The notes beneath the pieces were generated by a model. The model saw only the letters and a program-made list of their open reading frames with translations. It was not told the origin of the DNA and made no database searches. The position numbers and the translations under genes were made by a program. Positions 30,017 to 39,299 of a stretch of 64,000 nt of DNA are shown piece after piece (the stretch's first letter is position 1; the number at the start of each line of letters is the position of its first letter). This DNA comes from Hyaloraphidium curvatum. Its lineage: Eukaryota > Monoblepharomycota > Hyaloraphidiomycetes > Hyaloraphidiales > Hyaloraphidiaceae. Where the stretch lies: contig JAIVFI010000031.1 of assembly GCA_025558095.1 (NCBI GenBank), forward strand, positions 434,001-498,000, read 5' to 3'.

Positions 30017-30271
30017 GGTCCTACCCAATCCGTCAGCCGCACCAGACCCACCGCTCGCCACGGCTTCGGAAATGTCGCCGTGGAGCACGTTGCCGGCGAC
30101 GTTCAGGCTGCCGACGATCTTGCCGGCCTTGTCTCCGAGGAGCGCGTTGACGGCGGCCACGCTGGCGGCCCCCTGGGGGAATGGAGTACGAATTGGCCGT
30201 GGCTGCAGCCGCGTTCTCTGCGTCAGGCCAACCTTGGCCGCGTCCTTCGCCATGCCGTCGTCCCGGGGCAT
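29942..30271 (-). CDS. Small 89-residue protein of unknown family
   Basis: Exons 30233-30271 and 29942-30172, joined across a 60-nt interval that is open in frame but has GTTGGC, a CTGACG site and CCCCCAG; removing it joins DDGMAKDAAK to GAASVAAVNALLGDKAGKIV. The product is 89 residues, Ala/Gly/Val-rich with alternating charged residues (VGSLNVAGNVLHGDISEAV) and ends NKGMKDEPKH. No signal peptide or membrane helix. A second ATG six codons in (30253) is possible. The existence of a duplicated 3' end with mostly conservative changes argues that the frame is real. The function is unknown; composition recalls small stress or LEA-like proteins but no motif proves it. Confidence 0.48.
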   Translation of the reverse strand: MPRDDGMAKDAAKVGLTQRTRLQPRPIRTPFPQGAASVAAVNALLGDKAGKIVGSLNVAGNVLHGDISEAVASGGSGAADGLGRTADASSCKGLATSAVNKGMKDEPKH

Positions 30272-30559
30272 CGTGCAGTACTTGACGAGCGAGGGAAAGG
30301 AAGAGTTGGAAAGCGGGGCGCGGGTTGTCGACTCCTTGCGGACTGGCCGCCGACCTTGTATGTGGCGGGAAGTAGGGACGCACACCCTTGGCCGAGGGGT
30401 CCAGGATTCTTCGGCCAGTCCCTAGTCCCCGAAGACCCCGATGCCATGAACAAGAATGGACATGCCGTGCAGCATAATATATGGCGGGATTCGTGCCCGA
30501 TGACGTACACAGCCAGCCCATCGGCCGCTCAATCGTCATCGCCGCCCGTCCAGATGCCG

Positions 30560-31654
30560 TCAATCCCAACCCAGGACGCCTCGCGAGTCGTATACTGCGC
30601 ACATACCAGACGATTCGTTCTTGCCGCCGGGTCCCGGGCCGACAAGAAGCACCTCGCATGCATCTCGGCCGCGCCCCTGCGCCCGCGCGGCCTCGGCACC
30701 CCGCTGCACAGCGGCGAGTCCCGCCCGTTCGCCGCCCCCGAGCCGCAGGTACTCGCACACGTCCCAGAACCCATACGCCTGCTGGGGATCCGCGGGATGA
30801 TGCAGCTCCGCGCACGTAAACTCCGCCAGCGCCTCGGTGGGGAGCGACGCGGTCCCGTCGAAGAGGTCGCAGCGCAGCAGGAACACGTCCATGCACGGTT
30901 CGACGGCGACAATGCCGTAGCCGAATTCCTCGCCGACGGCGGCGGCGGCGGGGAGGGAGGTGCCGTACGCGGCGTTGAAGCGCAGCTCCCCGCGCCGGCC
31001 TTGTCCGGTGGAAGGGCCTGACCACGCGAGGCACGATGCGGGCGAGTAGTTCGAGTTGTACTCGACCGACACCAAACGAGGACGAAAGCCTGCGCGCAGG
31101 AGGGCGATCAGCACGAAGAGGTCCGCTCCGTCGATGTCGATCGAAAGGTAATCCAGGTCCCGGGGGACTTTGTAGAGCTCGAACAGCGGCACAATGCTAG
31201 CTGGGGTGACCATGTGCCTGCGCAGGTTGATCGACGCGTTCTCGTGGCCGCCGTCGAGAAGCAGGCCGCGCCAACCCGCCCGGTAAAGTTGGAAGGTGTT
31301 GGCGCCGACGCTGCGCTCGAAGGAGTTGGCGTCGAACCCAAACTCTACAAAGAAACGCGTCGATGTGCCGACAGCGGCAAACACCGACGCGATGATGCCG
31401 TCTTGTTGTCCTTGGGACGTGTGCTTCTCGCGGTGCACGGCGATTGGGGGCAACGAGCCCGGCACGGGGCAGCGCGGCGACTTGCGGCTCGCGTTCCGCC
31501 AATCGTACCCTGGAAACCCGCCGAAAAGCACAAAGAGGAGCGCGGCTGCGAGCCCAGCGGCCGCCAGTGCAGCAGCTGCATGTCGCGGAGAAGGACCAAT
31601 CATCGAAGGCTGTTTGGTACGCGGAGCCCCGCCCCGACTTCTGCGTGATGGCAT
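30560..31654 (-). CDS. FkbM-like methyltransferase with N-terminal membrane anchor
   Basis: Single exon, 364 residues. A single hydrophobic helix near the N-terminus (ALAAAGLAAALLFVLFGG) suggests a type II membrane or Golgi protein; an internal ATG at 31603 placed just before it is an alternative start. The core follows FkbM-type methyltransferases: SQGQQDGIIASVF, FFVEFGFDANSFE (SAM-binding region), RAGWRGLLLDGG, LDYLSIDIDGADLFVLIALL and LVSVEYNSNY. Known members O-methylate sugars or polyketides. The region after about residue 230 is less conserved and Gly/Ala-rich. The substrate is unknown. It lies head-on to nothing; its neighbour upstream is transcribed in the same direction. Confidence 0.78.
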   Translation of the reverse strand: MPSRRSRGGAPRTKQPSMIGPSPRHAAAALAAAGLAAALLFVLFGGFPGYDWRNASRKSPRCPVPGSLPPIAVHREKHTSQGQQDGIIASVFAAVGTSTRFFVEFGFDANSFERSVGANTFQLYRAGWRGLLLDGGHENASINLRRHMVTPASIVPLFELYKVPRDLDYLSIDIDGADLFVLIALLRAGFRPRLVSVEYNSNYSPASCLAWSGPSTGQGRRGELRFNAAYGTSLPAAAAVGEEFGYGIVAVEPCMDVFLLRCDLFDGTASLPTEALAEFTCAELHHPADPQQAYGFWDVCEYLRLGGGERAGLAAVQRGAEAARAQGRGRDACEVLLVGPGPGGKNESSGMCAVYDSRGVLGWD

Positions 31655-31955
31655 CCAGCGACGGCGGTGAGGCCGGCCGCCCGTCGTCCCACGTGCGGGG
31701 GGATCGGCACGACTGCCTTCGTGACTGCGAAGCGCCTTGCAGGCGACTTCCAGCTTCGCATCGCACGCTCAAGACCGCCGACACGCGGATGCTCCCGGAA
31801 ATCCATCAACTTCTGCTTCAATTCTGCAGTACATTCAGTTTCAATCAGTGGAATCCACGGTATCGCAAGCCGTCAGCAGCTGCAGTCTTGTCTCCTCCAC
31901 CCTTGTCTTCGCATCCCGCTCCTGTACCCCGTTCGTTCCGTAGTCCAGCCGCCGT
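31655..31955. other. Intergenic region, no gene seen
   Basis: 301 bp between the FkbM-like gene's start and the stop of the repeat-containing membrane protein gene. AT-richer than the genes; presumably promoter of the former. Confidence 0.4.
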
Positions 31956-33916
31956 TCACTCATCCGCCGTCTCGGTCACCGCCGCGATGTCGTCTCCTAG
32001 CCCCTCCTTGAACTCGGGCCGCTTGGTGATCTCGTACGCCAGCCCCACGACGGCTTTGCCGATCGCCAGGACGCGCGCCCGTGCGCGGTCGGACTTGCGC
32101 GCAGGGGGCAGGCCGTCCTCGCCGCCGATGACGAACTTCTTGAGCAGGAGGAGGGAGTCGTCGGATTTGGAGAGCTTGTGGTAAGGGGCGACGACGTCGC
32201 TGAGGAAGCGGGAGTACATGGCGCGGAATTCCCTGGTGGTTGAAGGCAATTAGCGGACCGATCAGGACAACGTGCTGAACGAAAGGCTCACCAGGGAGGG
32301 GTGACGGCCTCGAGCGCTCCGGGCTCGGCGATCTCCACCGTGCGGAGCAGCGTGAGCCCCGGCGCGGCGATGACCACCGCCGGATCGCACGACTCGACGA
32401 GCTCGGGGTCGAGGATGCCGGTGCTCATGGCATCGGCGAGGGCGCCGCGCAGGTTGCGGTGGAACAGGCCCAGGAAGCTCTCCGTGGAGGCGTCGGGATC
32501 GGCCCAGCCGCGGGTTGGGGGGCGTACGCCAAAGACCAGGCGGAGGAGGCGTTCCTCCCGGCCCGCGGCGAGGAGCTCGGCCGCGTTGCGATCGCGGGCG
32601 GCGGCGCGGGCCAGGCCGGCGAGGCCGTCACGGGCAATGTCGGCGTGGTCCTGCCTTGCGCGTCCGCCGAGGATGAAGTCGACTACCACGGCACCGAAGG
32701 AGACGCAGGCAATAGTGATTACATTCAGGGGGAAGGGCCAGAAGACCAGGACGTGCGCGAACCAGGCGATGCACACGGCGTACCAGGCGAAGCGGAGCTG
32801 GCGGGAGTAGTGCGTGACGACGTACTGGAAGGTGCTGACGACGAAGTTGCTGATGCGCATGATCAGGTTCGCGGCCGGGTAGAGCAAGTACGTCTGGAGG
32901 AACCGCCCGACGGCCATGACGACGGAAACCAAGAAACCCTTGGTCGGCCGGAAGATGCGGCGGACAAAGAACGACCAGGCGGCGACGGCGGCCCGGTATG
33001 GTGGCATGACGCCCCAGTTCCAGACGAAGCTTGCCGTCGCTTCCGCGGTCCGCACGATGAACCGCGCAGTGGCACTGACCGCAGCAATCGTCGGCTTGAT
33101 GATGTAGTCGCGCGCGGCGGTGGCAGCGGGCACGATCAACTCGTTCCAAATCGCCGTGGCCGTCCAGGTAAAGGCGTCCGCGGCCGGCACGATTACGTGG
33201 TTCCAGATCGCTTTTGCGGTCCAGGTGACAGCGTTGGCAGCCGGCACGACGATGTGGTCGCGCGTTCCTTTGGCGGTCCACTTCGCGGCGTTGGCGATGG
33301 CCATGACGGCCTGGCGGATCACGCGGGCGGCCGGCACGAGAACCTTGTCCTCCATGACATGTCCGCCGGCGACGAACAGGCGTCCCATGGGGCGGAGGAC
33401 CGAGTCGCTGAACGCGGTGGCACCGCGAGCGGCGCCGTCGCGCGCCGCAGTGAAGAGGCGCACGACCAGGCGGCCGGTGGGGAGCAGAACGCGGTCGCGC
33501 ACGTACGCGGCCAGCTCGCGCAGCTTCCTGGCCACGAAGCCCGCGCCGGCCTTTGCGGGGTCGACGACGTTGCGCTCGACGGCATCGGCCGCGCGGGTGA
33601 GCGCCTTGACGAGCGCCTCCGTGACGCGCACCGCGGCGCTGAGGGCCGCGCGGGCGGCGCGCCAGAGCACATCCGCGGCGGCCACGAGCGGCGTGGCCAC
33701 GATCCCGTAGATGAGGTACCCGACCTCGAGGGCCGTGAACGTCAGCGTCTTGACAACGTGCACGAAAGGCGGGCCAACGGCGCGGACCACCAAGACCACG
33801 GATCCGACGGCGAGGCGCGCTACGCCGGCTGCGGCCAGCCCAATGGGCACCGCGGCGGCCGCGACGAGCCCCGCCACCAGGCGGACGGGCAGGGCGATGA
33901 CTCTGATGATATCCAT
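31956..33916 (-). CDS. Membrane-associated protein with 19-residue repeats
   Basis: Exons 32292-33916 and 31956-32232 give 633 residues from ATG 33916. The N-terminal 100 residues are hydrophobic (VIALPVRLVAGLVAAAAVPI and following). The middle, about residues 195-260, carries three tandem 19-residue units of the form N-A-x-x-WTAKAIWNHVIVPAA, with looser versions on both sides (VLLPTGRL, VLRPMGRLF, VLVPAARV, IIKPTIAA) that repeat a hydrophobic-proline step. Further hydrophobic helices follow (FAWYAVCIAWFAHVLVFWPF, ITIACVSFGAVVVDFILGG). The C-terminal part is soluble and charged. I do not recognise a family. The repeating Trp/Pro amphipathic pattern suggests a protein that lies along or in a membrane. 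The 59-nt intron begins GTGAGC. Confidence 0.68.
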
Positions 33917-34125
33917 TGTCGAGAATGAGGCTGCTGCCGCAGGCCGTCGCGGCTTTATGTCGGGGATTGACCCGCGTCTCAACACAGCGGCGGCGGGGTA
34001 GCACCCGCAAGCCCCGAGGATTTTCCGCCTCCACGCGGCGGCCCCCTGATCCGAAAAAGGGCAATCAATCATCCTTCAGATGCAGGACAACATCAACCTG
34101 GTCACATCAAACCATATCCAGAAGA

Positions 34126-35405
34126 TCACAGCGAGCTAGCTCCTCCTCCTGCCTTCTCCCCAACGACCACAAACATCGGATCGTGCCCGCCCATCTCCCT
34201 GGCCAACGTGATCTCCTTCGCGTAGATCCGCGCCCACTGGTTCTCGGGCTGCGAGGACATGGCCGGAGGAAGGAGGGTGGTGGAGTAGTGGAAGAAGGAG
34301 CCCTTGGGGGTGGCGAGGTGAGCAGATGCCACCGCCCACTAGCGAACGAGCTACCCACGACCATCCAGACGCGGTCCGCGTCCTTGTCGGTCGAAAGCCA
34401 CGCCCGCCATGCCTTGGTCGGGAAGCACCGGTTCGAGAAGGAGACGATGAACTTGCCTCCCGGCCTGCCGCAAGATCAGCGTGCCCGGAGGTCGTCCCGC
34501 GCCGAGGGCGACCCACCGGAGACACCGCCGCACATGGGCAAAGATGTTGAGCGGCTTGACGAGGTAGTCCACGCTCACCACGCACATGGCAAAGTCGAAG
34601 GAGGAGGCCCAGTCGTTGGGCAAGGAAGGCGACTCGTTGAGGTCGCGCAGGATGTACGAGGTGAGTTGCTGGCGGCGGATCCGGTCAGTTTAAAGGGCGA
34701 GCGGCGGCCGCGTGGCACCCACGGGATTTCGTTTCAGCTCGGAGTCGTTCATCCCCACGCCCACGACCTTGCCGTACTTTCGGTCCGTGGGCAGGTGCGA
34801 GATCCACGAGGAGCAGATGTCGAGCACGTCGATCGGTTTCTCCCGGTCGCCGTTGGTGTACGCGTCGAATTCGGCGGAGTAGAAGGAGGTCAGCGCCGAG
34901 ATGGCGGCGTCGTCGATGTGGGTGACGAATCGGGGCTGCCAGCACGGGTTGGCGGTCCGCCGCGCCGGGGCTGCGGAAGGGGACCCACGCTCATGTAGAA
35001 GAAGGAATCGTCGTTCTCGTCCATCCGTGCGAAATCCGGAGGGAGGTACGGCCATTTGGGAGGGTAGCTGGCCGTCGGAATCACGTCTTCAATGACGTCC
35101 GTCGACGCGCCGCCAGCGCGGTGCTGCGGAGGCAGGTAGTGCGACCCGCCCGTGCCCGTGCCCGCAGGGGTGGGATCAAAGGCATCAGAAATGGGGTCGT
35201 CCGACATGTCCGGTCTCGGGGGTCGGGGCGGGGGGGACGCGAGGTGCGCGAGGAACTCGGCAAAGGTCCGGCGGGGCACGGAGGTCGCGGAGAAGCGCCG
35301 GGGCGCGGAAGCCACACGGAGATGACCGAGAGGAGCGGAACGACCGCGTGTCGAGAGAGAAACAGCCGTCGCGGCAGCACGCTGCAACCGAGAGACGCTG
35401 TTCAT
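34126..35405 (-). CDS. SAM-dependent methyltransferase with putative mitochondrial presequence
   Basis: Exons 34989-35405, 34723-34935, 34517-34668, 34359-34464 and 34126-34302 give 354 residues. The N-terminus is rich in Arg/Ser/Ala without acids (SRLQRAAATAVSLSTRGR), like a mitochondrial targeting sequence. After splicing the core is continuous: PRFVTHIDDAAISALTSFYS, PIDVLDICSSWISHLP (motif I variant), VVGVGMNDSELKRNP, YILRDLNESPSLP, FDFAMCVVSVDYLVKPL, RCLRPGGKFIVSFSNRCFPT (cut by an intron) and WARIYAKEIT. This pattern belongs to an uncharacterised eukaryotic methyltransferase type 11 family seen in algae and fungi. The substrate is unknown. All four introns are 52-56 nt; each donor starts GTGGGT. 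Confidence 0.8.
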
Positions 35406-35536
35406 GTACCCGACGAACGATCACAGAGGAATCCGATCGGACGAACGACTAATGGCCTGTCACTCATGCAGGCGCCTCGTAACGATTTGATTCAGAAATG
35501 CAATGAATTGCCACTCATTCTGACCATGCGAGATGC

Positions 35537-37143
35537 TTAGTCCTTCCTCCGCCTCACGATCACGTCCAACCGTCCCGTGCTCGGAGCGATGATGAACTTC
35601 TCTCTTGGCTCGACCTTCTCCTCCGGCCTAGCCATTCTGAAGTCGAAGGCGCTGACAAAGTGAGCCACGAGGACCCGCAGCTCCTGCAAGGCAAAGTTCT
35701 TTCCGATGCAGTCGCGCGATCCCTCGCTGAACGGGAAGAAGGCGTCCCGGCGGCACCACCTCGGCCCGTCGCCCTCTTCCTTGCCCTCGAAAGACCACCG
35801 CTCGGGCCGAAACTCGCTGGCTTCCTTCCAGATGGCAGGGTCGTGGTTCATGGTCCAGAACCCGAGCACGACCTCGGTTCCAGGCGGCAGGACGATCGTC
35901 TTGCCTTCGTGCTCAATGGGGAAGCCCTCGGCCCCGACCTGCCGGGTCAGACCGGCCGCGACGGGGTAGAGACGCAGGGCCTCGGAGATGACGCCGTTGA
36001 GCAGGGGCAGGTTCTTGAGCACTTCGTGCGAGAAGTTCCCGTCCTTGCAGGCCGAAGAAAGTTCGGCGCGGAGGGATTCGAGATATTGCGGGTGCGTTGC
36101 CAGCAGATAGAGTGACCACGAGACGGTGTAGGCCGTGGTATCGGCTAAAAGACGAGATTGGGAACCGTCAGGTCGACACCACGAAACCGTCCGATCTGAC
36201 ACGCACCACCAGCGATCAGCAGAGTCAGGGCCTCGCTCGTAATCTCCTCCTCGTTCAGTCGCGTCCCGCTCTCGGCGTCCTCGGCCAGCACCAAGTTCTG
36301 CAGGATGTCTTTGGGCGCGGCCTCGGGGTTCCGTGCCAGCAGCTCCTTCCTCTCCGAAATCACGGCTCCGACAAACTCCTTGACGTAGCGCACAGTATCC
36401 ATGCCCAGCCAGCCCCGCGTAATAGGGAACACGGCCCACAGGATAAAGAGGCGGAGGATCCGCGCAGACTGCTTGAGGAACGGGTGCCCAGAGGAGCGCA
36501 CCGATTCGAAGGACTGCCCGAAGGCCGTGGCGCCGATCACGTCGTTGGTCACGGCGTTGAACGACGAGCAGAGCTCCACCACGGCCTCGCCCGTGGGCGA
36601 TGACGCAATCTCCTCCTCCGTCCGCCGTAGCAGCGAGTTCCAGGCCGACACCATGTACGTTTCCAGGCCCGCGATGTACTTCAGGGAGAATGACAGCGAG
36701 TGGAGCTTTCGTCGCACCCGGTGGTACTAGTAGATGGTCAGCTTCGGCACTAGAGACCAGGCGGTTCCTCTCACATCTCTGTTCCTTGTAGAAAACACAC
36801 TTTCGGCCATCGTGGGGGGCGTGAAGAAGGCATAGTTCGGTCCCTTGGGCAAATCCGAGGTCTTGAGGACGCGTCGGACGAGCACGGGGTCCGCGAGTGA
36901 CACGACCTGCGAATGGAGGCGAACGACCCGGCCCTTGCGCCTGTGGACCTTCTCGAGGCGGAGAAAGCCGTCCATCTTGAAGACCGCGCCGATCCCATAG
37001 TATGGAATGAGCACTGTCTCGTGGACCGTCGGGAGATGGCGGAGCGGCGACACGAAGTAGGCCTTGAAACTCCGGACGAGGTAGCGCAGGAAAACGAGGG
37101 CCGCGAGGGCCAGCAGGAGCGTGGAGCCGAGGGAGAGTGCCAT
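35537..37143 (-). CDS. Cytochrome P450
   Basis: Exons 36775-37143, 36210-36726 and 35537-36144 give 497 residues. A membrane anchor (LGSTLLLALAALVFLRYLV) starts the protein. Seen: C-helix region RVRRKLHSLSFSLKYI, I-helix AADTTAYTVSW, in which the usual first Gly of AGxDTT is Ala and which is built across an intron, K-helix EALRLYP (E-x-x-R), PERW, and the heme-binding loop FPFSEGSRDCIGKNFALQ with the Cys ligand. Known role: ER-bound mono-oxygenase using NADPH-P450 reductase. The overall look is CYP4/CYP5-like fungal, but the substrate is not deducible. Introns are 48 and 65 nt. It is divergent from the first coiled-coil paralogue at 37768. Confidence 0.93.
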
Positions 37144-37767
37144 TTTGATCGGGCTGCTCCGCTCGTTTCGTCGTCTCCGCGGCAATTGCCGCTGCTGAGG
37201 AACAGGAGACGCAAACAGGCAGTTCCGGCTAAATGGAGCTGAACCGGCCACGAAGGTCCACACTCCACACGCTCACACGGCTGGGTTCAATCACTCAGTT
37301 ACCACGGCCGAAATCGAAGAGAAGAATTGATTCATTAGAAGCGTTGGAGGCGAGTGCCATTTGCTGCGAGCGCCTTTGGACGAGTATGCTTGGCCCAGTC
37401 ACGGGCACTTCTTGGGCCGGTTGCGGGGCCGATTGCCAACCTCAAGGGGGGTGGGTGATTGTCTCGAAACAGAAATGAATGGCTGGATGTACAGGCAAGA
37501 AGCTAATGAATCGTTGGCGGATGACGGGGCGGGCCTATGGAGGTCGATGGATGATAGCCTAGTCAACGAGTCGGTGGGCACATGCAACGAACGCCTCGGG
37601 AGCTTGCCGAAGCCGCGAGCTGAGCTCGGGGGCGATGCTAGATGCGGACCTAAGCTTTCCAGGAGCATGGCGTCAAGCTTCTTAGAGGTCTCGGTGGGAG
37701 CGAACTGACCGCCAGTGGCCCGAATCTGATGAATCTGCCCGCGCCCAATCAAATCAAACGCATCCCG
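37144..37767. promoter_or_regulatory. Divergent intergenic region
   Basis: 624 bp between the P450 gene (reverse) and the first coiled-coil paralogue (forward). It holds both promoters. The last about 30 bp before ATG 37768 resemble those before the second paralogue's ATG at 41116 (CAATCAAA...CATCCCGATG versus CAATCAAAGCACACTCCCGATG). Confidence 0.5.
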
Positions 37768-39108
37768 ATGCCGTACTATCCCGTAGGCATGCTGAACACT
37801 ATCCAGCCGCAGAAGAAGGCGAGCCAGAGTGCGGCGCCCCTGGCCCAGCGCGAGCCGCGGCCTGCCGCGGACGCTACTCCCCTCGGTCGGGCGGCGCCGT
37901 ACCCTTCGCACCACCGCTTGCCCGCAGCGGTCCCGCGTCCGCCAGCCCCAGCCAACACACCAAAGTCCGCCGCGCACCTCATCGTGCCCGCGCCCGCGCC
38001 CGCCGCCGGTCCCAGCGGCCTGCACAGCAGGGTCGCTCCATTCGAGACGCCGGCCTCCCCACCAAAGAACCTCCTCGCGGCTGTCCTTGCGCTTCCGGCG
38101 CCGGGACCCGAGGAGATGAACATTTTGCGCACCGCCTCGTCGCCGAACCTGGCCGGGCGCAAGCGCTTTTCGGATGAGGCCGACCCTGCCGCCAAGCGGG
38201 CGCGGAGCGAGCCCCCTGCGCCTCAGATCCCCGAGGAGGGCGAGATAACGGAGCAGTTGAGCTCGGAAAGCTCCGAGATGGACCCCAGCAGGGTCCTTGG
38301 GCACATTTCGAAGTGGCTGGAGCAGAATCAGCAGCTCACCGCCGACAACGACAAGCTGAAGCTCCAGCTCGCCGCCGCTGATGCGGAGATCAAGAAGCTC
38401 CGCGCAGTTGCAAGCGCTGAGCGGCAGTATTGCGAGGAAGTGAAGCACCTCGAACACGACTGCGCTCGGCTCCGGGGGCAAAGGAACGAGGCGAGGCAAC
38501 GGCACAAGGAGCTCCTGAAAGAGCGCAACGACCACAAGGTCGAGTGCGCAAACCGCTGCGACAAGCTCGAGGACGCCCTCGGCAAAGCCACCAAAGATGC
38601 CGACTTCTACAAAGGGCGAGTTTCGGACCTCGACATGCAGAAGGCTGCCGTGGAGGCAAAGCTTCATTCTGCAATGGTGCTCTTGGAGAACGCGAACACG
38701 GCTCGCGCCGACATTGCCAAGGAACTCGAGAGCGCCAAGGCCACCACAGCTGCTCAGCAGTCGGAGATCGACAGGTTCAAGGCGGAGAAGAAGGAGGCGG
38801 CCGATGAACTGAACCGCCTGCACCGTGCCCTCGCGGCCTTCACCTCCGAGCGCGACGCGGACCGCTCGCGCCTCGCCAATCTGCAGCAGGAGCTCGACTG
38901 CACCAGGCACGAGCATGCATGCTCGCTTCGCGACCTGCATGCTGTGCGTGGGGAGCTGGCGGACCTGGCGGTTGGCAAGGCTGCGCTCGAAGGGCACGTC
39001 CGGACCGCGGCCACTGCCGTGGAGGCCGAGGTGAACTTGCTGAAGGCCAGCATCGTGCGGATGAGGGTCCAGTTTGTCGACGAGCTGGAGTTGTTTGGCA
39101 ACCAGTAA
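37768..39108 (+). CDS. Coiled-coil protein, duplicated gene copy A
   Basis: 446 residues from ATG 37768. An in-frame ATG 13 codons upstream (37729) exists, but the paralogue at 41116 starts exactly at the equivalent of 37768 (both have M-x-YYPVGMLNT), so I choose 37768. Order: conserved N-terminal YYPVGMLNT, a Pro/Ala-rich low-complexity region of about 130 residues, a short conserved motif (ASSPNLAGRKRFSDEADPAA with a following basic KRARSEPP that looks like a nuclear localisation signal, then PEEGEI), and a long coiled coil to the end rich in Glu/Lys/Ala/Leu. No known catalytic domain. Inference: a nuclear structural or chromatin-associated protein. Not assigned to a family. Confidence 0.68.
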   Translation: MPYYPVGMLNTIQPQKKASQSAAPLAQREPRPAADATPLGRAAPYPSHHRLPAAVPRPPAPANTPKSAAHLIVPAPAPAAGPSGLHSRVAPFETPASPPKNLLAAVLALPAPGPEEMNILRTASSPNLAGRKRFSDEADPAAKRARSEPPAPQIPEEGEITEQLSSESSEMDPSRVLGHISKWLEQNQQLTADNDKLKLQLAAADAEIKKLRAVASAERQYCEEVKHLEHDCARLRGQRNEARQRHKELLKERNDHKVECANRCDKLEDALGKATKDADFYKGRVSDLDMQKAAVEAKLHSAMVLLENANTARADIAKELESAKATTAAQQSEIDRFKAEKKEAADELNRLHRALAAFTSERDADRSRLANLQQELDCTRHEHACSLRDLHAVRGELADLAVGKAALEGHVRTAATAVEAEVNLLKASIVRMRVQFVDELELFGNQ

Positions 39109-39299
39109 CCTGACATGCACCGGAAGTTGATCCAACGCTAGATGCTAGACTCCTAGAAACCTGTAGCATTACGTGCCAAATTTCCATTCCAAAGAATATG
39201 CTAAGCCTTCCTTCAGTGCGCCTTCCTTGCCACGTTCGTCGCGCCCGGCGCCAAGGTCCCGCATCCATCCCCCTTCCGACCTGCCACTTCAATGCTGCG

